From positions 3,506,501 through 3,570,500 of the forward strand of contig NZ_CP053348.1 in assembly GCF_013394595.1 (NCBI RefSeq): a stretch of 64,000 nucleotides of DNA. Reading direction: 5' to 3'. Below the pieces are notes generated by a model. It had not been told where the DNA came from, searched no databases, and was given only the letters and a program-made list of their open reading frames with translations. Each line of letters starts with the position of its first letter. Position 1 is the stretch's first letter. Source of the stretch: Winogradskyella forsetii (GTDB taxonomy: Bacteria; Bacteroidota; Bacteroidia; Flavobacteriales; Flavobacteriaceae). Shown here in pieces: positions 46,086 through 55,261 of the stretch. The position numbers and the translations under genes are program-made.

Positions 46086-47363
46086 TCATTCTTTATAAAT
46101 AACACCATCTTTCATTACAAAAGTGACATTTTCCATGGTAGAAATCGAAGCCGTTGGGTCGTCATTTACGGCGATGATATCAGCAATAAAATCAGGTTTA
46201 ATTTGCCCAATTCTGTCTTCCATTTTCAATAGCATAGCATTCGTAATAGTTGCGCTTTGGATAGCTTCCATTTCTGGCATGCCAGCTTCGACCATGTAAC
46301 CAAATTCCTTTCCATTGTCGCCATGATAGAAAACCGCGGCATCAGTTCCAAAAGCAATTCCAACACCCGCTTTATAAGCTCTGCCAAACATTCCTTGAAT
46401 TTTAGGTCCTATATCCAACGCTTTAGGCACTATAATTTCAGGATAATAACCTGAAACTTTTGCTTTGTCGGAAACAAACTTTCCAGCGGTTATAGTTGGC
46501 ACTAAATAGACATCGTGTTTTTTCATTAACTCCATCGTTTCCGCGCTCATTAAAGTACCATGCTCAATAGTTTTTACACCTCCTAAAATGGCACGTTGCA
46601 TTCCTTCATCGCCATGGGCATGGGCAGCAACATGAAAATCGTAGTCTTTTGCTGTGTCGCAAATAGCTTTTATTTCTTCAACCGTAAACTGTGGATTCTG
46701 TCCACTTTTTGCGACACTTAAAACACCTCCTGTTGCAGTGATTTTAATTAAATCAGCTCCATTTTTATAGCGTTGTCTTACTGCCTTTTTTGCATCCTCT
46801 ACTCCATTGACCACACCTTCCTTTGGACCAGGATTGCCCATCATACTTCTTTTAGACCCATTGGTTGGATCTGCATGACCTCCTGTTGTCGCTAACGATT
46901 TTTCCGCAGTAAATATTCTCGGTCCTTCAACTGTACCTGCATTTATCGCATTTCGTAAAGCTACATTGACTCCAGAACCACCTAAATCCCTAACGGTTGT
47001 AAAACCACTCATTAAAGTAATTTTGGCGTATTTCGCAGAATTAAAAGCAATGTCAGCGTCGTTCAGGGTGTATTTGTTAAGATAAGATTTCGGACTGGTT
47101 TCGCCTTCAATATGAACGTGCATATCGATTAAACCTGGCATTACGGTTTTAGATTTTAAATCAACGGTCATATCTTCTGTATTGGTTGGATTGATATAAC
47201 CGTTTTGTACAGAAATAATCTTATTTCCAGAAACGACAATAGTTTTCTCCTTTAAAACTTTACCCGATTTGGTGTCAATTAATTTTCCGCAATGGAGATA
47301 CGTATTTTGTGCTGTCAGCGATATTGCACAGAGCAATACTAGTATTCTGAGTAAAGTTTTCAT
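46086..47363 (-). CDS. Secreted amidohydrolase
   Basis: 425 residues from the ATG at 47363, which directly precedes a signal peptide (MKTLLRILVLLCAISLTAQ); a longer in-frame start would overlap galE. Metal-site motifs of the amidohydrolase superfamily: GLIDMHVHIEG, DLIKITATGG (possible carboxylated lysine), VAAHAHG, TIEHGTL and AFGTDA. It resembles the imidazolonepropionase-like/Xaa-Pro dipeptidase group, often active on dipeptides. Periplasmic. Separated from galE by 7 bp, so perhaps on the galE transcript. Confidence 0.85.
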   Translation of the reverse strand: MKTLLRILVLLCAISLTAQNTYLHCGKLIDTKSGKVLKEKTIVVSGNKIISVQNGYINPTNTEDMTVDLKSKTVMPGLIDMHVHIEGETSPKSYLNKYTLNDADIAFNSAKYAKITLMSGFTTVRDLGGSGVNVALRNAINAGTVEGPRIFTAEKSLATTGGHADPTNGSKRSMMGNPGPKEGVVNGVEDAKKAVRQRYKNGADLIKITATGGVLSVAKSGQNPQFTVEEIKAICDTAKDYDFHVAAHAHGDEGMQRAILGGVKTIEHGTLMSAETMELMKKHDVYLVPTITAGKFVSDKAKVSGYYPEIIVPKALDIGPKIQGMFGRAYKAGVGIAFGTDAAVFYHGDNGKEFGYMVEAGMPEMEAIQSATITNAMLLKMEDRIGQIKPDFIADIIAVNDDPTASISTMENVTFVMKDGVIYKE

Positions 47364-47370
47364 GGATATT

Positions 47371-48390
47371 TTATTTAGTTCTAATTTTTTGTTCCCATTT
47401 CCAAGCAGAATCCATGGCATCATCTAAGGTCAATTCCGTTTTCCAGCCTAACACGCCATTCGCTTTTGAAGTTTCCGCATAAGCCGCAGTAACATCACCT
47501 TCTCTTCTATCTACAATTTTGTAATTTAAAGCTTTTCCTGAAACGCGTTCAAAGGATTGAATGGCTTCCAAAACCGTACTTCCTGTTCCTGTTCCGAGAT
47601 TAAAAAATTCAAAATTAGAATCATTTTTTCCTGACACTAAACGTTGTAAAGCGACAACATGCGCTTTTGCTAAATCCACAACGTGTATATAATCCCTGAC
47701 GCAAGTACCATCTGATGTTGGATAATCACCTCCAAAAACAGACAATTGCTCTCGCATACCAATTCCTGTTTGTGTAATGAAAGGCACTAAGTTTTGCGGT
47801 GTTCCAATAGGTAACTCACCAATTTCTGCCGATGGATGTGCGCCTATCGGATTAAAATAACGCAGGGCAATAGCCTTTACGTCACCATTAACCCTACAGG
47901 TATCCCTAATGATTTCCTCACCAACCTGCTTGGTGTTTCCGTAAGGCGATTCTGCCGGTTTTACGGGTGCATTTTCGGTAATTGGTAACTCGTCGGCCTG
48001 TCCATAAACGGTACAAGAGGAACTAAAAATAAAATTCTTTTTGCTCAAACCTCTTAACTCCTGAAGTATATACACTAAGGTTGTGATATTGTTTTCATAA
48101 TATAACAATGGTTCCGCGACGCTTTCACCAACCGCTTTACTTGCTGCAAAATGGATGACTCCTACAATATCGTTATGGCGTTTAAAAAAATCTTGAACTT
48201 CTGGTTTCACCCTTAAATCCAACTTTTCAAAATGTGGTTTTTTATTGGTAATGGCTGTGATACCGTCTAAAACTTCCATTGAAGAATTAGACAGATTGTC
48301 AATAATTACGACTTCAAAGCCTTCGTTTTGTAATTCTACAACGGTATGCGACCCAATAAAGCCTAAACCTCCTGTAACTAATATTTTCAT
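47371..48390 (-). CDS. galE: UDP-glucose 4-epimerase
   Basis: 339 residues. NAD-binding GGLGFIGSH at residues 7-15; catalytic Tyr150 and Lys154 in SPYGNTKQ; the serine triad in FIFSSSCTVYG. It interconverts UDP-glucose and UDP-galactose (or the N-acetyl forms) for envelope polysaccharides. It starts 5 bp after the aminotransferase stop, so both are co-transcribed. Confidence 0.94.
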   Translation of the reverse strand: MKILVTGGLGFIGSHTVVELQNEGFEVVIIDNLSNSSMEVLDGITAITNKKPHFEKLDLRVKPEVQDFFKRHNDIVGVIHFAASKAVGESVAEPLLYYENNITTLVYILQELRGLSKKNFIFSSSCTVYGQADELPITENAPVKPAESPYGNTKQVGEEIIRDTCRVNGDVKAIALRYFNPIGAHPSAEIGELPIGTPQNLVPFITQTGIGMREQLSVFGGDYPTSDGTCVRDYIHVVDLAKAHVVALQRLVSGKNDSNFEFFNLGTGTGSTVLEAIQSFERVSGKALNYKIVDRREGDVTAAYAETSKANGVLGWKTELTLDDAMDSAWKWEQKIRTK

Positions 48391-48395
48391 TTAAA

Positions 48396-49556
48396 TTATT
48401 TATTTGAATTTATAAAATTTAAAACCGTAGAAGTGATAAAATCAATTTGTTCATCATCAAGTTCTGTATGCATTGGTAAAGACATCACAGAATTTACCAA
48501 TTGATTTGTAACCGTAAAATCAGCTTCATTATAGCGATCATCCAAATACGCTTTTTGTCTGTGCAATGGAATTGGATAATACACGCCACACGGGACGTTT
48601 TTTTCTTGTAAATGCGACACCAGTGCATCGCGATCGACACCTTTTAAGTTTAAAGTATATTGATGAAATACGTGACAATCGCATGTATCGCAAATACCTT
48701 GGCAAACGTCTCTACCTGATGGAATAGTAATGTTTGGATGATTCTTAAAGGCTTGATTATATTTTCTTGCTGTATGTCTTCTAGCAGCATTGTACTGATC
48801 TAAATGCGGTAATTTTGCATCTAAAACCGCTGCTTGAATAGAATCCAATCTCGAATTTACGCCCACCACATCATGATGGTAACGCTCGTACATCCCATGA
48901 TTTACAATTCCCCTAATTTTATGGGCTAAGTCATCATCGTTAGTGAAAATAGCACCACCATCGCCATAACAACCCAAGTTTTTTGACGGAAAAAAAGAAG
49001 TCGAAGCGACATGACCTATAACGCCTGCTTTAGTTTTACTACCGTCTTTGTGTGTATAATTGGCTCCGATAGCTTGAGCATTATCTTCAATAACATACAA
49101 ATCGTGCGCTTTTGCCAATGCCATAATCTCATCCATTTCTGCCGGTAAACCAAATAAGTGAACAGGTACTATCGCTTTCGTTTTTGGCGTAATCGCTTTT
49201 TTAATGGCCTCCACATCAATGTTGAAGGTAACAGGGTCGACATCTACTAGAACAGGCGTTAATTGCAACAATGCTATAACCTCAACAGTGGCCGCAAATG
49301 TAAAATCTGCCGTAATGACTTCGTCCCCTGGTTTTAAATCTAAACCCATCATAGCGATTTGCAAAGCATCAGTTCCGTTGGCACATGGAATTACATTTCT
49401 AACCCCTAAATAATCTTCAAGATTTTTTTGAAACTGATGTACTTTAGGGCCGTTGATAAATGCTGCATTCTCCATGACTTCTGCAATTGAAGGATCTACA
49501 ACATCTTTTATTTTTGCGTATTGACCTTGAAGGTCAACCATTTGAATTTTTTTCAT
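48396..49556 (-). CDS. DegT/DnrJ/EryC1/StrS-family sugar aminotransferase
   Basis: 386 residues from the ATG at 49556 (another ATG lies four codons upstream, inside a hairpin). PLP-binding Lys192 is in SFFPSKNLGCYGDGG; other motifs are CANGTDALQIA and EDNAQAIGA. It transfers an amino group to a keto-sugar nucleotide for O-antigen or similar glycans. A short insertion at residues 285-294 carries four cysteines (CQGICDTCDC) just before HVFHQYT, unusual for the family and suited to metal binding. Operon with galE. Confidence 0.9.
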   Translation of the reverse strand: MKKIQMVDLQGQYAKIKDVVDPSIAEVMENAAFINGPKVHQFQKNLEDYLGVRNVIPCANGTDALQIAMMGLDLKPGDEVITADFTFAATVEVIALLQLTPVLVDVDPVTFNIDVEAIKKAITPKTKAIVPVHLFGLPAEMDEIMALAKAHDLYVIEDNAQAIGANYTHKDGSKTKAGVIGHVASTSFFPSKNLGCYGDGGAIFTNDDDLAHKIRGIVNHGMYERYHHDVVGVNSRLDSIQAAVLDAKLPHLDQYNAARRHTARKYNQAFKNHPNITIPSGRDVCQGICDTCDCHVFHQYTLNLKGVDRDALVSHLQEKNVPCGVYYPIPLHRQKAYLDDRYNEADFTVTNQLVNSVMSLPMHTELDDEQIDFITSTVLNFINSNK

Positions 49557-49560
49557 CTTA

Positions 49561-49580
49561 ATGCCCATAAAAATGGGTAT
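49561..49580 (-). promoter_or_regulatory. Hairpin just upstream of the aminotransferase start
   Basis: On the minus strand ATACCCAT-TTTT-ATGGGCAT forms an 8-bp stem with one G-T pair, 4 nt before the ATG at 49556. The position could hide a ribosome site; effect untested. Confidence 0.35.
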
Positions 49581-49606
49581 CTATTTAATTAAACTTTCAA
49601 CTGTAG

Positions 49607-49637
49607 CGAAAATACGAAATTGTAATGGCTAGGACAA
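49607..49637 (-). promoter_or_regulatory. Promoter of the aminotransferase-galE operon
   Basis: On the minus strand TTG, 20 bp, then TATTTTCG (49614-49607), one base from TAnnTTTG. Confidence 0.5.
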
Positions 49638-49675
49638 TACAATTAATTGAAAGAACTGTATTTTAGCACAAATCT

Positions 49676-50920
49676 TTGTTTTTGAAAGGACTCTATTCCA
49701 TAGGAATTTACATCGCCAGTTTTATTATTAAAATTGCGGCTTTATTCAATTCTAAATTGAAGCAAGGTGTCGTTGGCAGAAAAAACACCTTTTCAAAACT
49801 TGAAAATGCCATTGCTCCAAATGACAAGGTTTTTTGGTTCCATTGTGCGTCTTTGGGTGAATATGAGCAAGGCTTACCTGTTTTTGAAGTCTTAAAAATT
49901 AAGCATCCAGACTATAAAGTAGTGCTTTCCTTTTTTTCACCTTCTGGTTATGAGGTTCGGAAAAATGCGAAAATTGCGGATGTTGTGGTTTACCTCCCAT
50001 TGGATACATCAGCGAATGCCAAGCGATTTTTAGACCTTTTGAATCCGGATTATATTCTTTTTGTGAAATATGAAATTTGGCCGAATTTTTTACATGAAAT
50101 AAAAAAACGTGATTTAAAAGCAATTTTGATTTCGGCTGTTTTTAGAAAAGACCAAGCTTTTTTTAAATGGTATGGAAGCTATGCAAAGACCGCTTTGTTT
50201 GGCTTCAATCATATTTTTACACAAGAAGACAACTCTAAAAATTTACTTGAAAGCTTTAATTACAAATCCGTTTCCGTTTCGGGTGACACACGATTTGATC
50301 GGGTTTCAAACCAATTAAATATTGATAATACCGTTTCTTTTATTGAAAAATTTAAAGACCAAAAATTATGTGTGGCTTTCGGAAGCACTTGGCCAGAGGA
50401 TGATAAATTATATCTTGATTTTATTAATACCAATGAAAATCCTGATGTGAAATTTGTGATTGCGCCTCATAATATAAAATCGAGTTATGTCGCTTCACTG
50501 AAAAATCAATTAAAGGTAAAAACGATTTGTTATTCGGAATTAACTGGGAATGATAATTTAACGGATTATAAGGTGTTTATTTTGGACACCATTGGTTATT
50601 TAAGTAAAGCTTATAGTTATGCTGACATTGCTTATGTTGGTGGAGGCGCTGGTTCAACTGGACTGCATAATATATTGGAACCTGCAGTTTTTGGCATTCC
50701 GATTCTGATTGGGAAGAACTATGGGAAATTTCCTGAAGCTAAGTCGCTTATTGAATTAGGTGGAGTTACTAGTTTGGCGAGTTCCTCAGCTTTTAACTCA
50801 ACTTTACAGGCTTTGATTAAAAACGAAGTTTTAAGAAAACAACAAGGCGAGGTAACTAGATCTTTTATTGAATCGAATACAGGAGCAGTTCTTAAGATTT
50901 TGGATTATTTGAAAGTGTAG
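49676..50920 (+). CDS. waaA: 3-deoxy-D-manno-octulosonic acid transferase
   Basis: 414 residues. It transfers Kdo to lipid A at the inner membrane. N-terminal anchor (YIASFIIKIAALF), then the glycosyltransferase halves: FWFHCASLGEYEQGLP, LFVKYEIWPNFLHE, GDTRFDR, and GGGAGSTGLHNILEPAVFGIP. Start is TTG: 49676 and 49682 are both possible and no ATG lies nearby, so the first residues are uncertain. Convergent with alkB. Confidence 0.92.
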   Translation: MFLKGLYSIGIYIASFIIKIAALFNSKLKQGVVGRKNTFSKLENAIAPNDKVFWFHCASLGEYEQGLPVFEVLKIKHPDYKVVLSFFSPSGYEVRKNAKIADVVVYLPLDTSANAKRFLDLLNPDYILFVKYEIWPNFLHEIKKRDLKAILISAVFRKDQAFFKWYGSYAKTALFGFNHIFTQEDNSKNLLESFNYKSVSVSGDTRFDRVSNQLNIDNTVSFIEKFKDQKLCVAFGSTWPEDDKLYLDFINTNENPDVKFVIAPHNIKSSYVASLKNQLKVKTICYSELTGNDNLTDYKVFILDTIGYLSKAYSYADIAYVGGGAGSTGLHNILEPAVFGIPILIGKNYGKFPEAKSLIELGGVTSLASSSAFNSTLQALIKNEVLRKQQGEVTRSFIESNTGAVLKILDYLKV

Positions 50921-50959
50921 TTTTTCAATTAAAATAGAAAAACCAAAAATCCCTAAACT

Positions 50960-51562
50960 TTAAGATTCTATAGTTCGAAACGTTAAATTTATTCTCGGTG
51001 TTTTCACTTTTTTGGTGGGTGGCAGACGATGTAGCCAATGCGCTTGTGTTTCTCCTTTCATAACCAATAAACTTCCTCTTTCTAGCTGAACCGAAACATT
51101 TTGTTTGGTCGCTTTATGTTTAAAGGAAAATTTACGTTCTGCGCCGAAACTTAGAGAAGCGATGGCGCCATTTTTTTTCAGATCCTTTTCTGCATCACTA
51201 TGCCAAGCCATGCCTTCTTCGCCACTGTGGTATAAATTGAGTAAACATGAATTAAAAGTTTCGCCTGTTTTCTGTTCTACCAGTTTTTTGAGTTCCAGAA
51301 GCTCCTTATTCCATGGTAAAGCTGATTTTGTGGTTTTAGAATAAGTATAATCAAATGGCTGGTCGCCATACCAAGCTACTTTTCGTTTGGTGATGATCAG
51401 TTTCCCGAAAATGATGGCTTTATCGTTTTCCCAAAGAATGTGTTGCAATAATTTTTCGTAATAATCGCTTGCTCTAGCAATAGACATTATCGGACCATAA
51501 TAGTTCACTTCGCCATCAAAGGGTAAAAGATTAGATGCTATTTCTGAATTGAATAAATCCAT
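50960..51562 (-). CDS. alkB: AlkB-type alpha-ketoglutarate-dependent dioxygenase
   Basis: 200 residues. Iron ligands His121 and Asp123 (WHSDAEK) and His178 (HWLHRLP), then the 2-oxoglutarate-binding arginines in TPRINLTFR. The HWxH-RLP pattern resembles the ALKBH2/3-like bacterial group. It repairs alkylated bases by oxidative demethylation. It lies 26 bp after the S51 peptidase gene on the same strand, and its place at the end of that cluster may be chance. Confidence 0.9.
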   Translation of the reverse strand: MDLFNSEIASNLLPFDGEVNYYGPIMSIARASDYYEKLLQHILWENDKAIIFGKLIITKRKVAWYGDQPFDYTYSKTTKSALPWNKELLELKKLVEQKTGETFNSCLLNLYHSGEEGMAWHSDAEKDLKKNGAIASLSFGAERKFSFKHKATKQNVSVQLERGSLLVMKGETQAHWLHRLPPTKKVKTPRINLTFRTIES

Positions 51563-51588
51563 TTTAAAATAATTTCAACTTAGCGCAT

Positions 51589-52881
51589 CTATTTCTTAAC
51601 AAGCCTAAAAACCTGAGTCATGTTATCACTTTTCAACCTTAAAAAATAGACTCCAGAACTTAATGACGACATATTGATTGTATGATCCGGTTGTAATTTC
51701 ACAGAAATAGTACTTCCAGCGATATTCAAAAGTTGAATAGCATTAAATTCTACTTCAGATTCAATCTGAATGCTTTCAACAACAGGATTTGGATAAACAC
51801 GAATGTTCGTTAAGCTAACCTCTTGAACAGCTAAAGACGAACATTCAGGATTTATACTTTCAACTGAAGTAAAAACACCATTATCAATTGACCAATCTTT
51901 CCATTCGCCACCACTGCCTGTTTCCCAATCGGACAAATCGAAATAATTAACGCCACTTTCTGTTCCTGGTACTTTGTAAACTTTTATGGCTTCTCCATTT
52001 CTATCCCAAGTTAAAGGCGAACCTGAGACACAGGTTTCTGGTTGAAAATTCGTGGTACAATTAGCTTGTACAAAATAAGCAAACTCATCATAAGCAGGAT
52101 ATTCCCCATAAACATAAGCCTTACCATCGGGCTCAACACAAACTGCTGTGTATTCATTACAAGCAATTCCGAAAGAACGTGTTGTATTATCTGTTGCTAT
52201 TCTGGCCATCATAACACTATGTCTTGCTCTTCTATCTGGATCATCATAATGTGAGTCTGTGATTACATTTTCTAAATAAGGAATATCTAAAAAGTCATTG
52301 GTTCCAATAGCCACTCTCGGATGGTATGGATTACTTAAAGCGACCGCATTGGACAATGTGCCGTACTGTGCTGAAAAATAATTACTTCCTAATATGGCCA
52401 AACCTGCGCTCAATCCACCAATAACGCCCTGTTTAGTATTAACAAAAGCATTTAAAGCATCTTCCATAGCGTTATCTTTAAAATAACTCACGTAATCATA
52501 TTGGTCACCTCCAGCAAACCAAATCGCTTCAGCGTTGGCCACTTTTTGTAATACGTAAGGATCTATTGCTCCATCCACATTATTGATAACAAAAGTGGTC
52601 ACTGAGTTTATTGGCGTATTTAAATCTGCTGCTAAATCGGTATAAAAATAATCGTTATAACCATCACTTCCTGAGGCTCTCAGTACCACCACATCGCCTC
52701 CATTAGCTTTATTTAAAAACCAAATCATAGCATCTTCTTGTTCGCCAGCACCGCCCATTAAACAAACACCAGGTTCTTGGTTGGTTGTAACATCTGTTAT
52801 ACTTCCTGTATGGTATTCTGTGTAATTTTGAGCAAAACTAATCTGTAAGCTCAATAGACATAAAAACGTAATCTTTTTCAT
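51589..52881 (-). CDS. T9SS-exported cyanophycinase-like S51 peptidase
   Basis: 430 residues with a signal peptide (to SFAQ). Residues ~35-260 form an S51/class I amidotransferase-like fold: LMGGAGEQEDA, GGDQYDY, the nucleophile Ser158 in GGLSAGLA, His211 in ITDSHYDDPDRR and Glu243 in ACNEYTAV. These positions match the Ser-His-Glu triad of cyanophycinase, though the surrounding sequence has diverged. The C-terminus is a T9SS type A sorting domain (VYPNPVVESIQI to RLVKK). It would act outside the cell, giving the first cleavage of a polymer. Last member of the cluster, 14 bp after the M20 gene. Confidence 0.85.
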   Translation of the reverse strand: MKKITFLCLLSLQISFAQNYTEYHTGSITDVTTNQEPGVCLMGGAGEQEDAMIWFLNKANGGDVVVLRASGSDGYNDYFYTDLAADLNTPINSVTTFVINNVDGAIDPYVLQKVANAEAIWFAGGDQYDYVSYFKDNAMEDALNAFVNTKQGVIGGLSAGLAILGSNYFSAQYGTLSNAVALSNPYHPRVAIGTNDFLDIPYLENVITDSHYDDPDRRARHSVMMARIATDNTTRSFGIACNEYTAVCVEPDGKAYVYGEYPAYDEFAYFVQANCTTNFQPETCVSGSPLTWDRNGEAIKVYKVPGTESGVNYFDLSDWETGSGGEWKDWSIDNGVFTSVESINPECSSLAVQEVSLTNIRVYPNPVVESIQIESEVEFNAIQLLNIAGSTISVKLQPDHTINMSSLSSGVYFLRLKSDNMTQVFRLVKK

Positions 52882-52895
52882 AGCTCTTCTATTTT

Positions 52896-54215
52896 TTAAA
52901 GTTTTGAATTCACCAATCTATACATTAAAACTGCTGTTATTTTTGCTTGTGTTGCAACTGTATTAAGGTTACCTGTTTCGTTAATGGTGTGATCTCCTCC
53001 TCCACCCGTGAGTCCTAGACCGTCTATGGCCATATCTACATATTCTGACGTAAATGAAATATCTGCTGCTCCTGCATTTCTAGGGTTTACTGCTGTTACC
53101 GATCCAAATCCTAAATCTTGACTTACGGTATTAAAATAGCCTAATAACTTTATATTTCCTTCTGTTTTAGTTAATGGTGGATATGCCCCTTTGGAAAATA
53201 TAAGTTCTGCTTTTGTTTTAGGGTAATTTTCTGAAACGATTTTCATCATAGTTTCTTTCGCTTTAACCAACTGATCCAGAGACACCGCTCTTAAATCACC
53301 GCGAACGATAGTCTCTTGAGATACCACATTGGTTTTTCCGAAAGCGTGTCCTCCAGTGCCATCTGTGTCTGGCTTTAACGTTGTGCCGCCGATGATAAAC
53401 CCTGGATTGAAGGTTAAATCTTTTTCTTTTGAAAGTTGTACATAGAATTCATTTAAAATTCTTGATGTTTCATAGATAGCTCCTGAACCAATAGCTTCTG
53501 TAAAAATTTGGGATGAATGAGCTGGATTTCCGGTGACTTTAAGCTGCCAATCTGCAGAACCTCTCCGAGACACCACAATTGTTTTTGGGTTGTTATCTCC
53601 ATTTTCAAAGCCTAATGCAATATCTGCTCGTTTTGCGGCATCAATTAAATCCTTTTTTGACAACTCTAAAGGATCACCACTTTTTTCTTCATCTCCTGTC
53701 ATCACAATTTCAATAGACATATCGTCTAACACACCTGCATCTTTTAAAGCTTGCATGGCCAAAATTATAATCACATCTCCTCCTTTCATATCAGCTACGC
53801 CTGGCCCCTTCATTATAGAATCATTAAGCATGCGGTATTCTTGTAATGGACTTTCCAATTCAAAAACCGTATCTAAATGCCCAATCATTAAAAATTTCGG
53901 CCCTCTTTTTCCTGTTCTGGTGGCTATCAAATGTCCTGCCCTTCCATAAGCGCTACCATCTGTTAATTTGGTTTCAAAGCCTAATTTATCGAGCTCTTTT
54001 TTAAACAAGCTTCCAACTTCCCGAACACCTTCAAAATTCATGGTACCAGAATTAATGTTGACCGATTTTTTAATCAACTCAATAGCATTCGCTTCATGTT
54101 TATCTACTGCTTTTACAATTTTTCGTTCTTTTCGGTTGTTTTGTGAAAAGCCCTGTATTGAAAAGCATAAAGCGATTAAGAAAAGAACGTTTTTATAGTT
54201 GAATTTTGAAATCAT
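52896..54215 (-). CDS. M20-family metallopeptidase (glutamate carboxypeptidase type)
   Basis: 439 residues with a signal peptide (to GFSQ). Zinc ligands: His113 in GHLDTVF, Asp142 in GPGVADMKGG, the Glu176-Glu177 pair in TGDEEKSGD, then GFENGD and a late histidine in GGGDHTINETGN. An internal dimerisation domain lies about residues 215-340. It resembles exported glutamate carboxypeptidases acting on short acidic peptides. The position between two S51 peptidases suggests it acts on their dipeptide products. 198 bp separate it from the upstream cyanophycinase gene. Confidence 0.9.
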   Translation of the reverse strand: MISKFNYKNVLFLIALCFSIQGFSQNNRKERKIVKAVDKHEANAIELIKKSVNINSGTMNFEGVREVGSLFKKELDKLGFETKLTDGSAYGRAGHLIATRTGKRGPKFLMIGHLDTVFELESPLQEYRMLNDSIMKGPGVADMKGGDVIIILAMQALKDAGVLDDMSIEIVMTGDEEKSGDPLELSKKDLIDAAKRADIALGFENGDNNPKTIVVSRRGSADWQLKVTGNPAHSSQIFTEAIGSGAIYETSRILNEFYVQLSKEKDLTFNPGFIIGGTTLKPDTDGTGGHAFGKTNVVSQETIVRGDLRAVSLDQLVKAKETMMKIVSENYPKTKAELIFSKGAYPPLTKTEGNIKLLGYFNTVSQDLGFGSVTAVNPRNAGAADISFTSEYVDMAIDGLGLTGGGGDHTINETGNLNTVATQAKITAVLMYRLVNSKL

Positions 54216-54299
54216 TTTAATTTGTTTGACTATTAATTATTGTGTCAATCGTCTATTCTGTCAATAATATAAATTTAAAAAAACACTTTTAATATTAAA

Positions 54300-54330
54300 A
54301 CACCCCTAAAGTCCCCTCAAGGGGACAATC
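54300..54330. repeat. Intergenic palindrome
   Basis: GTCCCCT-CA-AGGGGAC within CCCCTAAAGT context, in the 198-bp gap before the M20 gene. Related in style to the other CCCT/AGGG palindromes in the window. Confidence 0.5.
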
Positions 54331-54413
54331 TGAACGGAGAAATTTAGAGAACAATAACGATATTTTATATTTCGCTTATTCTCATTGGGAAAATCCGCAT
54401 GAATGAAACACCT

Positions 54414-55256
54414 TTAATCTATTGTAAAGGTTTCACCAGGCAAATATATGTTCATATTTATGCCTTTAGCACCTAATTTGTCTTCAAATGTTGTTTTGGA
54501 TTTGTTTGGGTTTTTGAAAACAATGACCTGTGATTCTCCAACCACTTCCATTGTGTTACCAGAAACCAAGATTGCTGTGGATTCATCAATACCAACGCCG
54601 ACTAATTCAGGATATTCAATAATAGCACTTAACAAACGATTGTATCTGCTTCGCTTTACAAAATGCTGATCGACAATAATGTTAGTTATAAGACCTAAAC
54701 CTGTTTGAATTTCAATATTTTCATATTCTATATTTCTAAAGGTTGAAGCATAATCTGGATGCTTTAATTCGTTTCCTGTTATCATCATTTCACTCATTAC
54801 TGCTGCTCCTGCACTTGTTCCTGCAATAAGAGATCCATTTTTATACGCTTCGTGAATTATGGTTTCAATTTCTGTTCCTGCTACAACATCCATAAATCGA
54901 TTTTGATCACCACCAGATATATAAATCAGTTTTGCATTTCTGATAGAATCTAACTTTGACCTTTGTATTTTTTCGTCTTTTACAAAGTGCAAACCATAGA
55001 CGTTGTTAACTCCTAGTTTATAGAATTGATTGGTCGCATAATATGCCGAAGAATCTGGTTCTGAACTGGACATTGGCAATACTATTCCGTAGCCCTCTTT
55101 ATCAATTCCTGATTCTTTAACTATACGCTCTACCATAGAAGCGGGTCTTGAACCACCTCCTATGATAAAAAGTTTTCCTTTTACGTTTAAATCTTGAGCA
55201 CAACTTTGAAGTACGCACCCAAGACATAAACTCGCTATTAATAACCGCTTTAACAT
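54414..55256 (-). CDS. cphB: Cyanophycinase
   Basis: 280 residues with an N-terminal lipoprotein-like signal (cysteine at about residue 19). It has the full cyanophycinase signature: GGGSRPASMVERIV, SGGDQNR, nucleophile Ser148 in AGTSAGA, His198 in DQHFVKRSRYNRL and Glu225 in GIDESTAI. The enzyme hydrolyses cyanophycin (arginyl-polyaspartate) to beta-Asp-Arg dipeptides. The signal suggests a periplasmic or membrane-anchored location, unlike the cytosolic CphB of cyanobacteria. It starts 5 bp after the PKD lipoprotein gene and so belongs to the susCD transcript. Confidence 0.9.
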   Translation of the reverse strand: MLKRLLIASLCLGCVLQSCAQDLNVKGKLFIIGGGSRPASMVERIVKESGIDKEGYGIVLPMSSSEPDSSAYYATNQFYKLGVNNVYGLHFVKDEKIQRSKLDSIRNAKLIYISGGDQNRFMDVVAGTEIETIIHEAYKNGSLIAGTSAGAAVMSEMMITGNELKHPDYASTFRNIEYENIEIQTGLGLITNIIVDQHFVKRSRYNRLLSAIIEYPELVGVGIDESTAILVSGNTMEVVGESQVIVFKNPNKSKTTFEDKLGAKGINMNIYLPGETFTID

Positions 55257-55261
55257 CCTTT

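Noticed and set aside
46086..47363. Amidohydrolase as part of the cyanophycin cluster
   Set aside because: It could act on dipeptides, but galE, a sugar aminotransferase, waaA and alkB lie between, so linkage to the cluster is not supported.
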